Part shown: one piece after another, positions 26,102-34,939 of the stretch
Layout of the letters: each line of letters starts with the position of its first letter
Position numbering within the stretch: the first letter of the stretch is position 1
Assembly (NCBI RefSeq): GCF_007827045.1
Contig: NZ_RPFW01000001.1
Location: 186,001 to 250,000 of the forward strand
Source: Trebonia kvetii
Lineage (GTDB): Bacteria > Actinomycetota > Actinomycetes > Streptosporangiales > Streptosporangiaceae
Reading direction: 5' to 3'
Length of the DNA: 64,000 bases
Notes under the pieces: model-generated
The model's database searches: none
What the model saw: the letters and a program-made list of their open reading frames with translations, nothing else
Told to the model about the DNA's origin: nothing
Made by a program: the position numbers and the translations under genes

Positions 26102-29100
26102 TCACTTTACAGCACCTGTCCGTGGCCGATCATTCCAGCTCTCTGGCACGTTTTCCGCATTTGTGTCGGCTCCGCCGCAGGCCGCGGCGTCCGGCTCGAG
26201 CCGGCTGACCCGGCCGGCCGCCCCGCTCGTGTCGGCGCCGGGAATCTGCGCGAGCAGCGACAGTGCCCGCTCCCAGTTGCCGCGGGCCGCCTCCGTTTCG
26301 CCCGCCTCGATCTGGATGTCGCCGAGGTACAGCAGCGATCGCGCCTCGCCCTCGGAGTCCCCGATCACCCGGTACAGCTCATGCGCCTGTTCGTAGCAGG
26401 CGACCGCCTGCCGGTGGTCGCCGAGCTTGCCGTGGATGTAGCCGATGCTGTCGAGCGTGTCGGCGGCGCCCGTCCTGCTGCCCGACTGCCGGTGCAGGTC
26501 GAGCGCCACGCGGCAGCGCCGCAGCGCCGCCTCGTGCTGGCCCAGGTGAGCCTGGATCCAGCCGACCAGGTTTTCCGAGTAGGCGACCGCCGCCCGGTCG
26601 GCGTACGCCCGGCGCAGCTTCAGCGCCTCAAGGCCGTGCATGAGCGCCTCGGCGTACTTCTCCTGCTGGTGCAGGAGAAGGCCGAGGCCTTGCCGCACCT
26701 GCCCGATGCCCACCGGGTCGTCGATCCCGGTGAACAGCTCGAGCGCCCGCCGCAGGTGCGCCTCGGCCGCGGCGTACGCGCAGAGCCGCAGGCTAACGTG
26801 GCCGAGGTCGTAGTGCACGTGAGCGAGCGCGTTTGTGTCGCCGAGCCGGTCCGCGGCGTCCAGGGCGATGCGCTGCACCGTGAGCACCGCGTTCAGCCGA
26901 CCGCGCCGCTTGAGCAGCGGCGCCCAGCACCAGGCGAGCTTCCAGCAGTGCTCGTCCTCGCCGTGGGCCGCGGCCATCTTGATCACGTTGTGCAGTACCC
27001 GGTTCTCGGCGGTAAACCAGGCGAGCGCGGCGTCGTAGGCGCCATCGCCGTCGAATTCCTCGGCGGCCACGCCGTCCGGCTGGTCAGAGAGCACCAGTAG
27101 GCCGCGCCCCGGGTACAGCCGGACGGCGGCCCCCTGCGCTGTCCGCAGGTAGTGGTCCAGGATCCGGCGTCTGGCGAGGTCGCGCTCGGCATCGGTCAGC
27201 GTAGCGGCCGCCTGTTCTGCCGCGTATGCGCGCAGCAGGTCATGGCAGCCGAACCGGCCTGCCGCGTCCTCCGTGAGCAGCGAGGCCCTGGTCAGCTCGG
27301 CGAGCGCGGCGCGGGCCTTGGCCGGCGTCGTCCCGGCGAGCGACGCGGCCGCGGCGGCCGAGATGTCCGGTCCCGGGTGCAGGCCGATGAGCCGGAATGC
27401 CGAGGCGGCTTCCTCGCTCAGCTTGTCCACCGACCAGGAGAAGACCGCCCGCAGGTCCGTGGTGACCTCACCGGTCCGCAGCACGTCGAGCCTGTCTCGC
27501 GCGTCGGCGAGCTCGGCGGCCAGGTCGGCGAGCCGTCCGCCTGCCCTGGTCACGGCGCGCGCGCAGGCGACGCTCAGCGCGAGCGGCAGACCCGCGGACT
27601 GAGCCACCAGTTCCACCACCGCGTGGGGCTCGGCTGTCACCCGCTCAGGACCGAGCCGCTTGGCGAGCAGTTCCGCGGCCTCGTCCGCGCCGAGCACGTC
27701 AAGCGACAGCGGCCACGCGCCCTCCGTCACCACGAGGCCGGTCAGCTGCGACCTGCTCGTCACGATGACCATGCAGCCGGGACTGCCGGGCAGCAGCGGC
27801 CGCACCTGGCTCGCGTCGTGCGCGTTGTCGAGCAGCAGCATCATCCGTCTGCCGCAGAGCAGGCTGCGCAGCAGCGCGCTCTGCGCGTCAAGCGCCGAAG
27901 GGACGTGCCGCGGCGGCACGCCGAGCGCGTCGAAGAACCACTGGAGCGCGGAGGCCGGTGATACCGGCGCGCTCGCCGGGTCGAACCCGCGCAGGTTCAC
28001 GTACAACTGGCCGTCGGGGAAGCTGGACGCCACCTGCCGCGCGAACCGGATCGCCAGGGTCGTCTTGCCGACGCCCGCAGTGCCGGTGATCAGTGCGATC
28101 GGCGTCCCTTCCGCCCCCGTCTGCTCGGGGAGCAGCCCCTCAAGCCAGCGCAGCTCGGGTACCCGCCCGGCGAACCCGGCAGGCTCCGGCGGCACCTGGG
28201 CAGGGCTCGGCACTCCACCGGGACCTGACGGCGCGTCCGCGCCCGGGTCCGCCTCCTGCCTCGCCGCGACACGGCCGGCCTCGGGTGACTGCTCTGGCGT
28301 CCCGTCAGGCATCTTGGCTGGCTTGGTCGTGGGTCCTGCCTCCGGTGCCTGGTCCGTCGGCGGCCGGGCCGAGGCACCGTCTGCCTGACGGGCGCCGGTG
28401 CGGTCAGCCGGGGCCGGGCCGCTGAGCGCAGGGTCCATCGCGAGCAGCCGCTGGTGAATGCTGGTCAGCTCGACCCCTGGGTCGATGCCGAGATCCTCGG
28501 CGAGCCGTTCCCTGACATCGCGGAAGACGCCGAGCGCCTCGGCCTGGCGCCCGCACTGGTACAGCGCGATCATGAGCAGCCCGTGTGCCCGCTCGCGCAG
28601 GGGATGCTCCGCCACCAGCGCCGTCAGCTCGGGGATCGCCGCCGCGGCGTGCCCCTGGTCGAGCATCAGGTTGGCCCGCACCTCCACTGCGGCCGTCCGC
28701 AGCTCGGTCAGCCGTCGCCGCTCCGCCTCGGCGAACGGCCCGGGCACCCCGGTGAACGGCTGGCCGCGCCACAGCGAGAGCGCGGCATCGAGCGTGCTCG
28801 CCGCCTCTGCCGCGTCGCCCGCCGCGCGCAGCCCGCGTGCCCGGATCAGGCACTCCTCGAATTCGCTCGCGTCCAGTGAGCTCGGGCCGATCCGCAGCGT
28901 GTAGCCGCCGGACGACGAGACGAGCACGCGAGACCTGGCACGGGGCGCCCGGTCCGGCTCAAGTACCCGGCGCAGCCCGGCCACGTAGGTGTACACGCCG
29001 CCCTCGGCGCTGGCAGGCGTGTTGTCACCCCACACCGCGTCGACCAGTTCGCCGCGCGACACCACCCGGTTGGCGCGGCTCGCGAGCACGCCAAGCACGG

Positions 29101-29188
29101 CGAGCTGCCTGGGCTGGCCGGCAGCCACCTCACTACCTTCGCGCCAGACCGTGACCGGTCCGAGCACCCCCACTCGCAGCGGCACCAC
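26102..29188 (-). CDS. SARP-type regulator with NB-ARC and TPR domains (AfsR-like)
   Basis: A 1028-residue regulator. Order: OmpR-like winged helix (VRVGVLGPV..PRQLAVLGVL..GELVDAVWG) in residues 1-90, bacterial transcriptional activation domain with TPR-like helices (about 95-245), a Pro/Ala-rich linker, an NB-ARC ATPase with P-loop TGTAGVGKTTLA at about 370 and LLLDNA, then C-terminal tetratricopeptide repeats. Such proteins activate secondary metabolism or other regulons. The GTG at 29188 has AAGGGGG upstream and fits the domain start; a GTG at 29209 is the alternative. Its stop is 44 bp before serA, so they may share a transcript. Confidence 0.92.
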   Translation of the reverse strand: MVPLRVGVLGPVTVWREGSEVAAGQPRQLAVLGVLASRANRVVSRGELVDAVWGDNTPASAEGGVYTYVAGLRRVLEPDRAPRARSRVLVSSSGGYTLRIGPSSLDASEFEECLIRARGLRAAGDAAEAASTLDAALSLWRGQPFTGVPGPFAEAERRRLTELRTAAVEVRANLMLDQGHAAAAIPELTALVAEHPLRERAHGLLMIALYQCGRQAEALGVFRDVRERLAEDLGIDPGVELTSIHQRLLAMDPALSGPAPADRTGARQADGASARPPTDQAPEAGPTTKPAKMPDGTPEQSPEAGRVAARQEADPGADAPSGPGGVPSPAQVPPEPAGFAGRVPELRWLEGLLPEQTGAEGTPIALITGTAGVGKTTLAIRFARQVASSFPDGQLYVNLRGFDPASAPVSPASALQWFFDALGVPPRHVPSALDAQSALLRSLLCGRRMMLLLDNAHDASQVRPLLPGSPGCMVIVTSRSQLTGLVVTEGAWPLSLDVLGADEAAELLAKRLGPERVTAEPHAVVELVAQSAGLPLALSVACARAVTRAGGRLADLAAELADARDRLDVLRTGEVTTDLRAVFSWSVDKLSEEAASAFRLIGLHPGPDISAAAAASLAGTTPAKARAALAELTRASLLTEDAAGRFGCHDLLRAYAAEQAAATLTDAERDLARRRILDHYLRTAQGAAVRLYPGRGLLVLSDQPDGVAAEEFDGDGAYDAALAWFTAENRVLHNVIKMAAAHGEDEHCWKLAWCWAPLLKRRGRLNAVLTVQRIALDAADRLGDTNALAHVHYDLGHVSLRLCAYAAAEAHLRRALELFTGIDDPVGIGQVRQGLGLLLHQQEKYAEALMHGLEALKLRRAYADRAAVAYSENLVGWIQAHLGQHEAALRRCRVALDLHRQSGSRTGAADTLDSIGYIHGKLGDHRQAVACYEQAHELYRVIGDSEGEARSLLYLGDIQIEAGETEAARGNWERALSLLAQIPGADTSGAAGRVSRLEPDAAACGGADTNAENVPESWNDRPRTGAVK

Positions 29189-29209
29189 TGCCAGCCGCCC
29201 CCTTCGCAC

Positions 29210-29597
29210 CCATTCACCCGGGAGCGCGCACCCCGCGTGCCATCACGCCGCGCAACCAAGTGGTACAGGCAGGGAGATTACCGCCCTGGATGGACGGGCA
29301 TCTAGAAAATATCCAGATCGCCTCTAGCCGGGGCGACTATCACTATGCGAGTGGTGAGCCGGCCGAGCACACGCAGCCAGCCCGGTGGTCGCCACGGTCC
29401 GGTGCATGGCGTCCCTCGCCGCTTGCCCGGATCGGTGAGGGCACACCCCCCTCGTGCCCTGCCGTGACAGCCGGCCCCCATGGCTTCCCCCCTCACTCCA
29501 GCCGTGGGGGCCGGCGCCATTTCGCCCGCAAGTAATCGCTCCGACTTCGATACACTGCGAGACCAGATGGTCGCACGCAGTGACTTCGGGGGTGGGG
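29210..29597. other. 388-bp intergenic region between SARP and DUF929 genes
   Basis: Divergent region holding the promoters of both genes. I see no convincing ORF. It contains the hairpin at 29470-29515 and a less GC-rich stretch (29300-29350) with GAAAATATCCAGATCG that could hold a promoter for the SARP gene. Confidence 0.5.
29470..29515. promoter_or_regulatory. long hairpin upstream of the first DUF929 gene
   Basis: Arms GCCGGCCCCCATGGC (29470-29484) and GCCGTGGGGGCCGGC (29501-29515), 15 bp with one G-T pair, loop 16 nt. It lies 82 bp before the DUF929 start. It could be a leader attenuator or simply an isolated terminator; no gene precedes it on the plus strand. Confidence 0.45.
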
Positions 29598-30539
29598 ATG
29601 GCGAAGGCGGGCTCACCGGGCTCATCGGGCGCACCGGGAAAGGGCGATGACCGGCGGGCGCGGATCGCGGCGCAGCGGGCGGCGGAACAGCGCGCACAAC
29701 GGCGGAACCGGCTCCTGCTGGCCGGCGGCGCGGTCGTGGTGGTCGTGGGCGTGGTGCTCGGGCTGGTCTTGGCCAATGGCGGCGGCGGCTCGCCGAGTTC
29801 GTCGGGGACCGCGACGCCGGGCCCGACAGGGACCGCGCTCGCTGCGGTGACCAGCCAGGTCACCTCGGTGCCAGCGGCGACGCTTGACCAGGTGGGCCCG
29901 GGGCAAGGGGTGAACTCGCTGCCGACCCGCATCACCGGGGACCCGCTGAGCAGCGGCGGCAAGCCGGAGATGCTCTACATCGGCGCCGAGTACTGCCCCT
30001 ACTGCGCGGCGGAACGCTGGGCGATGATCGTCGCGCTTAGCCGGTTCGGCACGTTCAGCGGGCTCAGCACCATCCGCTCGGCGGCGCACAACGGGGCGGG
30101 CGACGCGGAGCCCTACCCGAACACCCCGACCTGGACGTTCTACAAGTCCACCTACACGAGCAGTTACCTGGCGTTCACTCCCGTCGAGGAATACACCAAC
30201 ATCCCCGACCCGTCCACCGGCGGTTACACCACGCTGATGAACCTCACCGCGGAGCAGCAGGCGCTCATCACCAAGTACGACGCGGCGAACCAGGGCGCGA
30301 TCCCGTTCATCGACTACGGCAACAAGTTCACCAGCGTCGGCGCGTCCTACGACCCGAACCTGCTCAAGGACCTGAGCTGGGCGCAGATCGCCGCCGACCT
30401 GCACGATCCGTCCAGTCCCGTCGCGAAAGCGGTGCTCGGAACGGCCAACTACGCGACCGCCGCGCTCTGCGAGATGACCGGGAACAAGCCAGCCACCGCG
30501 TGCACCGCGACCGTCCGCTCGCTGCAGGCCAAGATTTAA
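29598..30539 (+). CDS. DUF929 thioredoxin-like membrane-anchored protein, paralog A
   Basis: A 313-residue protein: a basic N-terminus rich in Arg/Ala, one membrane helix at about 40-60, then an extracytoplasmic thioredoxin-like domain with a CPYC redox centre at Cys133-Cys136 ([13 protein letters not shown]) and a cis-Pro-like segment GAIPFIDYG. DUF929 proteins resemble DsbA/DsbG-type thiol oxidoreductases. ATG at 29598 after a GGGGGTGGGG stretch; the longer frame from 29454 covers intergenic DNA. With its paralog and the VKOR gene downstream it probably forms disulfides in exported proteins. Confidence 0.88.
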   Translation: MAKAGSPGSSGAPGKGDDRRARIAAQRAAEQRAQRRNRLLLAGGAVVVVVGVVLGLVLANGGGGSPSSSGTATPGPTGTALAAVTSQVTSVPAATLDQVGPGQGVNSLPTRITGDPLSSGGKPEMLYIGAEYCPYCAAERWAMIVALSRFGTFSGLSTIRSAAHNGAGDAEPYPNTPTWTFYKSTYTSSYLAFTPVEEYTNIPDPSTGGYTTLMNLTAEQQALITKYDAANQGAIPFIDYGNKFTSVGASYDPNLLKDLSWAQIAADLHDPSSPVAKAVLGTANYATAALCEMTGNKPATACTATVRSLQAKI

Positions 30540-30616
30540 CTGGGCGTCACTGAACGTTCAGCTCAACCAGAGGTTTCTCTCAGCTTGAACGCGGCCATAT
30601 CCCTCGCAAATCCCCC

Positions 30617-30629
30617 TACGATTGTTGCC
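30617..30629 (+). promoter_or_regulatory. putative leaderless -10 element of DUF929 paralog B
   Basis: TACGAT, seven bases, then the ATG at 30630. No Shine-Dalgarno sequence. Confidence 0.4.
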
Positions 30630-31571
30630 ATGGGCAAAGCGAGCAGGACCAAGCAAGACGTCGACAGGCGCGCGCGCGTCGCCGCGCAGCGTGAGGCGGC
30701 GCGCCGCGCCGAGCAGCGCAAGCGGATCTACCTGGCAGGCGGGTCCATCCTGGCCGTCGCCATCGTGGTCGTCGCCTTCGTGCTCGTGAAGCTGAACAGC
30801 GGCGGCGGTGCGTCGGCCAGTGCCCCGACGGGCGCCGCGCTCACCTCGGTGACCAATCAGGTCACCAACATCCCCGTCAGCGTCACCGACAAGGTGGCGG
30901 ACGGCGGTGTCAGCAAGGGGATCTTCGCCTCTGCCCATACGGCCGCCGACGTCAAGACCGTGTCGAGCAACCTCGGCTCGTACATGGCGACCGTCAACGG
31001 CACGCCGCTCACCTCGAACGGCAAGCCAGAGGTGCTGTACATCGGCGGCGAGTACTGCCCGTACTGCGCGGCCGAGCGGTGGGCGATGGTCAACGCGTTC
31101 AGCCGGTTCGGCACCTTCACCGGGTTGAAGACGGCGCACTCGTCAGGCTCGGACGTCTACCCGAACACGCCCACGTTCACGTTCGTCGGTTCCAAGTACA
31201 CCAGCAAGTACATCACCTTCACCCCGGTCGAGGAGTTCGGCGCAGAGAGCAACATCACGCTGCAGACCCCGACCGCGGCTCAGCAGACGCTCGCCACGAC
31301 CTACGACCCGGGTGGCGCGATCCCGTTCATCGACCTGGGCAACAAGTACGCCGAGGTCGGCAACCTCTTGCCGCTGTCGCCGAGCATGATGACGGGCAAG
31401 ACCTGGGCGCAGGTGGCCGCGGCGATGAGCAACCCGACCTCGTCGCTCGGCAAGGCACTTGTCGGCAACGCGAACTACCTGACCGCGGCGACCTGCGTGC
31501 TCACGAACAACCAGCCGGCCAGCGCCTGCACCCCGGCCATCCAGAAGCTGGAAGCCAACCTCGCCAAGTAG
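30630..31571 (+). CDS. DUF929 thioredoxin-like membrane-anchored protein, paralog B
   Basis: A 313-residue paralog of the preceding gene, exactly the same length. Membrane helix at about 33-54, CPYC at Cys143-Cys146 ([13 protein letters not shown]), [16 protein letters not shown] and a C-terminal Cys pair ([15 protein letters not shown]) that could form a second disulfide, as in paralog A. The start at 30630 is supported by conservation of the Lys/Arg-rich N-terminus and the -10-like hexamer. The duplication suggests separate substrates or a relay with VKOR. Confidence 0.88.
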   Translation: MGKASRTKQDVDRRARVAAQREAARRAEQRKRIYLAGGSILAVAIVVVAFVLVKLNSGGGASASAPTGAALTSVTNQVTNIPVSVTDKVADGGVSKGIFASAHTAADVKTVSSNLGSYMATVNGTPLTSNGKPEVLYIGGEYCPYCAAERWAMVNAFSRFGTFTGLKTAHSSGSDVYPNTPTFTFVGSKYTSKYITFTPVEEFGAESNITLQTPTAAQQTLATTYDPGGAIPFIDLGNKYAEVGNLLPLSPSMMTGKTWAQVAAAMSNPTSSLGKALVGNANYLTAATCVLTNNQPASACTPAIQKLEANLAK

Positions 31572-31577
31572 GCCGCT

Positions 31578-31602
31578 ACTGGCGGCCCCCAGGGCTGCCA
31601 GT
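31578..31602 (+). terminator. hairpin between DUF929-B and VKOR
   Basis: ACTGGC-g-GCCC / GGGC-t-GCCAGT with a 3-nt loop, directly after the DUF929-B stop. Partial termination or mRNA processing could separate the two genes. Confidence 0.45.
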
Positions 31603-31653
31603 TAGGCTGGCGGCGACTGCTTGTAGTGCCCGATCTCACTGGAGACATCCCCG

Positions 31654-32307
31654 ATGGCAAACTCTAAGGCGCGCTCGACGGGGCGGCCTGGGTCCGGCTC
31701 GCCTTCCAGGTCCGCCCGGACGATGGCGGCCGTCAAGGCCACGCCGAACAGCCGCCCGGTGATCAGGCCGACCGTCGAGGCCTTCGATCCCGACGAGCCA
31801 GCGGACGCCCTGATCGAGGCTGCGCCGGCCCGTCCTGTCGGCCAGCCGACGTGGCTCCAGGTCGTCTCCTTCGTGCTGGCCATCATTGGCCTGGGGATCT
31901 CCTCGTACGAGACGTGGGCGCACTTCCATGGCTCACACCTGGCCGGCTGCTCTACCACGGGCGGCGGCTGCACCGCCGTCATCACCAGCCCGCAGTCGAT
32001 GGTCTTCGGCGTCATCCCCGTGGCGATCCTCGGCCTGGCCTTCTACGTGGCCGCTGTGCCGCTGTTCTCCCCGTGGGCATGGCGCATGAAGCGCCGCGAG
32101 GTGCATCTGGTCAGGCTGGCGTCCATGGTCGTGGGCATGGGCTTCGTGATGTACCTGATCTACGCCGAGCTGTACCAGATCGGCAGCATCTGCGAGTACT
32201 GCACCGGCGTGCACATCGTGACGTTCCTGCTGTTCTGCATCACCGTGTTCAGCGCGGCGATCTGGGGGCTCCGCGGTCGCGAGGAGCAGTCAACCCTCCC
32301 CGGATGA
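31654..32307 (+). CDS. vitamin K epoxide reductase (VKOR) family protein
   Basis: A 217-residue membrane protein with about four to five helices after a disordered N-terminus. Four redox cysteines are visible: Cys99 and Cys106 in the first loop (AGCSTTGGGCTAV) and the CEYC pair at Cys180-Cys183. The Ser/Thr in ITSPQSMVFGV matches the quinone site. VKOR recharges DsbA-like thiol oxidases using a quinone and replaces DsbB in actinobacteria, which fits the two DUF929 genes upstream. GGAGA at 31641-31645 supports the ATG. Confidence 0.93.
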   Translation: MANSKARSTGRPGSGSPSRSARTMAAVKATPNSRPVIRPTVEAFDPDEPADALIEAAPARPVGQPTWLQVVSFVLAIIGLGISSYETWAHFHGSHLAGCSTTGGGCTAVITSPQSMVFGVIPVAILGLAFYVAAVPLFSPWAWRMKRREVHLVRLASMVVGMGFVMYLIYAELYQIGSICEYCTGVHIVTFLLFCITVFSAAIWGLRGREEQSTLPG

Positions 32308-32358
32308 CATTCTGCTCATGTTGCCCGTAACGCCCTGGTAGTGCGCATTCCCCCTCGG

Positions 32359-32370
32359 TAGGGTGACCGC
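32359..32370 (+). promoter_or_regulatory. putative leaderless -10 element of a decayed gene
   Basis: TAGGGT, then GACCGC and an ATG at 32371. The start it served now leads into a frameshifted remnant. Confidence 0.35.
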
Positions 32371-32645
32371 ATGCCTGGCATGAACTCGGGCCCGAGCCCT
32401 GCCAGCCCGATCCTCGAGTCCGTGTCGACGCGCCGGGCGCCGCGGCCAAGGGGGCCGCGCAGTGGACACTGCTGCCGCGGGTGCCGTCAGGGACCCGCGT
32501 GCTCGCTTCGGGACCGGGCGGCGCGACGGACGCGTTCGCCGTGTCGGGCGCCACGGTGACCGTGTGGCGACTCAAGCCCAAGGCGACCGTGTGGTCGAAG
32601 GTACAGACGATCAGCGTGCCGGTTCAGTACGGCTCCTCCAGTTAG
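32371..32645 (+). pseudogene. decayed small gene between VKOR and ctaG
   Basis: From the ATG at 32371 the frame gives MPGMNSGPSPASPILES and then degenerates. From about 32442, one frame over, the sequence reads like real protein up to a stop at 32643: AAQWTLLPRVPSGTRVLASG, then DAFAVSGATVTVWRLK and KVQTISVPVQYGSSS. The two parts look like the N- and C-termini of one former gene joined by an out-of-frame deletion. The original product is not recognised; the C-terminal part looks like an extracytoplasmic beta-domain. Confidence 0.5.
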
Positions 32646-32656
32646 GTCGGGTCCGC

Positions 32657-33574
32657 ATGCACTACATCCTGGACAACTGGGCGTTCGACCCGTTTATCGT
32701 GGTCGTCGCCGTCGTGGTCGCCTGGCACGAGATCGGGCTGTTCCGGCTGGCCGAGCGGTCACGGCCGGAGCGCACCAGGGAGCGGCGCGTCCGGTCACTC
32801 TGGTTCTACTCCGGGCTGCTCGTGCTGCTGCTCGCCGTCGTGTCGCCGATCGACTACTGGGCCGACTCGTACTTCACGGTGCACATGGTTCAGCACCTGC
32901 TGCTGATGTTCGCAGCGCCGTCGCTCGTCGTCGCGGGCGCGCCGGGGCAGCCGCTGCTCGACGCGCTCCCCGGACGGTCGGGGAAGGCGGTTACGCGGTC
33001 GATGCTGGCGGACGACTGGTCGCGGCCGCTGCGCGCGCTGTTCCGGTTCGTCAGCGGGCCGGTCGTCGCGGTGGTGCTGTTCAACCTCGCGATGATCGTG
33101 TGGCACATCCCCGCCGCGTTCGACCTGGCGGCGAACAACTCCGCGGTGCACATCTGGCTCGAGCACGGGACGTTCTTCGCGACCGGCGTGCTGTTCTGGC
33201 TGCAGTTCATTCCGTCGCCGCCGTTCAGGTCCCGGATGCCGATACTCGGGCGGGTTGCCGCACTGCTCGCCACCAACGTCGTGATGATCTTCATTGCGAT
33301 GACGCTGTCGATCTTCGCGACACACTCCATCTACGCGCCCTACGACCACGTGCCCGGGGTGACCCTGCCGTCGTTCGCCGACCAGCAGATCGGCGCGGCT
33401 GTCCTGTGGGTGTGCGGCGACTTCTGGGCGCTGCCCACGATGATCATGACGATCAGGAAGCTGCTCAACGACGAGGCGGGCCTCGGCCCGGCGCTGGAGC
33501 GGTTCGTCAACCGGGGCAGCCGGGCGGCGACGTCAGGCTCCTGGACCGCCCGCGCTCCGCGCAAGGTCGGCTGA
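32657..33574 (+). CDS. CtaG/caa3-type cytochrome c oxidase assembly protein
   Basis: A 305-residue membrane protein with about seven helices. The family hallmarks are TVHMVQHLLLMFAAPSLVVAGAP, the PLRALFRF segment, MIVWHIPAAFDLA and a late CGDFWALP. Members assist copper insertion or assembly of cytochrome c oxidase in the membrane. Its tail overlaps the 3' end of the convergent DMT gene by 42 bp. The ATG at 32657 begins 11 bp after the stop of the decayed ORF; the longer frame from 32462 is spurious. Confidence 0.9.
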   Translation: MHYILDNWAFDPFIVVVAVVVAWHEIGLFRLAERSRPERTRERRVRSLWFYSGLLVLLLAVVSPIDYWADSYFTVHMVQHLLLMFAAPSLVVAGAPGQPLLDALPGRSGKAVTRSMLADDWSRPLRALFRFVSGPVVAVVLFNLAMIVWHIPAAFDLAANNSAVHIWLEHGTFFATGVLFWLQFIPSPPFRSRMPILGRVAALLATNVVMIFIAMTLSIFATHSIYAPYDHVPGVTLPSFADQQIGAAVLWVCGDFWALPTMIMTIRKLLNDEAGLGPALERFVNRGSRAATSGSWTARAPRKVG

Positions 33575-34939
33575 CCTCCCCGCTGCGGCCTGCCCCACTG
33601 CGCGGGCTGCGGTGAGGCGGGCGAGTAAGGCGAGGGCGTCGGGGCGGAAGGTGTCCGCGGGCTCGCCAGAGGGGGCAGCGGGCTCGCCGGAAGAGGCAGG
33701 GCCGCCCTCGGGGTAGGTAGCGCGGCCGTCGGGGTAGCCGACGTCGCCGTCGGGGTAGCCGGCGCGGCCGTCGGGATGGCCGGCGTCGCTGTCGGGGTAG
33801 CCGGCGTCACCGGGCAGGGTGGTGCTGCCGGCATCGGCGGAGCGACGGGAGGTGGCCGCGGGATCGGGATCGGCCGAGTTGGTCGCGGGGTCTTGCGGGG
33901 CTGGGGCCTTGCCGTTGACGTGCGTGATGTGGTCGGTACGCGGTCTCGGCGGCTTCGCAGGATGCTTCGGGCGGCCGGGGAAGGTGGCCAGGTTCCGCGG
34001 GACATGGGGCACGTGCGGGACGCGAGGCACATGCGGGACGATGGGGACGTGCGGGAGGCTTGGCGGGGTCCAGGCGCGGAGCTGGGAAAGCGCGGGTGCG
34101 CGGCCGACGATGATCACGCCGGCGATGAGCGCGGCGATGCCCGCCGCCTGGAGCGCGAGTTCGCCGGGGGTGATCTGGATCCGGTCGCCGAACACGAGCA
34201 CGCCGAGGAGCAGCCCGACGACCGGCTCCCCCGCCGAGATGGCGGGGAGTGATTGCGGCAGCGGGCCGGCGCTGAACGCGCTCTGCATCAGCCAGATGCC
34301 GATGGCGCCGGCGCCGACAAGCGCGTAGGGGGCCCAGGTGTGGAACATCGCGCCCGCGCCGTTCGACTCAAGGACCTGCAGCGTCTGCCTGGTGAGCGCG
34401 TCCTGGACGCCGAAGACCAGGCCGGCGGCCGTGCCGGTGAGCATGGCCCGGGTCCGGCCGGGGTGCCCCCGCCCGGCCTGGACGGCGAGGAACGCGATGC
34501 CGGCGATCACCGCCGCAGCCGGCCAGTGCGATACCGAGCCGAAGGACAGGCCGATCGGCTTGGCCGACCGTGACGCCGACAGCAGCGCCACCCCGGTGCA
34601 CAGCACCACCGCGCCGAAGATCTCCCAGAACCTGAGCTTGGCCTTGGCGATGGGCACGGCGAGCACGAGGGCGAACACGAGGTTGGTGGTGAGCAGCGGC
34701 TCCACGAAGCCGAGCGACAGCTTGCCGATCGACCAGGCGGCGAGCACCTGCCCGGCGATCATGCTCGCGATGCCCGCGAGCCAGCGTGGCCTCCGCAGCA
34801 GGTCGAGTATCAGGCGCAACGACAAGAACCGCGAGTCGGGCTCCGCCTGCGCGGCGTTCTGCTGCAGCACGAACCCGAGGCCGATCAGCAGCGCCGCGAA
34901 CAGCGTGAGCACGTAGTCGAGGCTGACGTCGACGTCCAC
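33533..34939 (-). CDS. DMT/EamA-like transporter with repeat-rich C-terminal tail
   Basis: A 468-residue protein. The first 290 residues form about ten hydrophobic helices with two internal homologous halves, typical of drug/metabolite transporters (for example LAGIASMIAGQVLAAWSIG and SAGEPVVGLLLGVLVFGD). The last 180 residues are hydrophilic: a run of HVP units, then five 7-residue units such as DAGYPDS, RAGYPDG, DVGYPDG encoded by 21-bp repeats at 33704-33808. The start is GTG with AAGGG upstream. Substrate unknown; the tail is likely cytoplasmic and disordered. Confidence 0.85.
   Translation of the reverse strand: MDVDVSLDYVLTLFAALLIGLGFVLQQNAAQAEPDSRFLSLRLILDLLRRPRWLAGIASMIAGQVLAAWSIGKLSLGFVEPLLTTNLVFALVLAVPIAKAKLRFWEIFGAVVLCTGVALLSASRSAKPIGLSFGSVSHWPAAAVIAGIAFLAVQAGRGHPGRTRAMLTGTAAGLVFGVQDALTRQTLQVLESNGAGAMFHTWAPYALVGAGAIGIWLMQSAFSAGPLPQSLPAISAGEPVVGLLLGVLVFGDRIQITPGELALQAAGIAALIAGVIIVGRAPALSQLRAWTPPSLPHVPIVPHVPRVPHVPHVPRNLATFPGRPKHPAKPPRPRTDHITHVNGKAPAPQDPATNSADPDPAATSRRSADAGSTTLPGDAGYPDSDAGHPDGRAGYPDGDVGYPDGRATYPEGGPASSGEPAAPSGEPADTFRPDALALLARLTAARAVGQAAAGRSADLARSAGGPGA
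33704..33808 (-). repeat. 21-bp tandem repeat (5 units) in the DMT transporter tail
   Basis: Units start at 33704, 33725, 33746, 33767 and 33788, and each encodes a 7-residue motif x-A-G-Y-P-D-G. Variation is concentrated at the unit ends. Copy number is likely to vary between strains. Confidence 0.8.

Noticed and set aside
24753..26396. 547-codon plus-strand ORF opposite serA
   Set aside because: serA on the other strand has complete catalytic motifs; this ORF has none.
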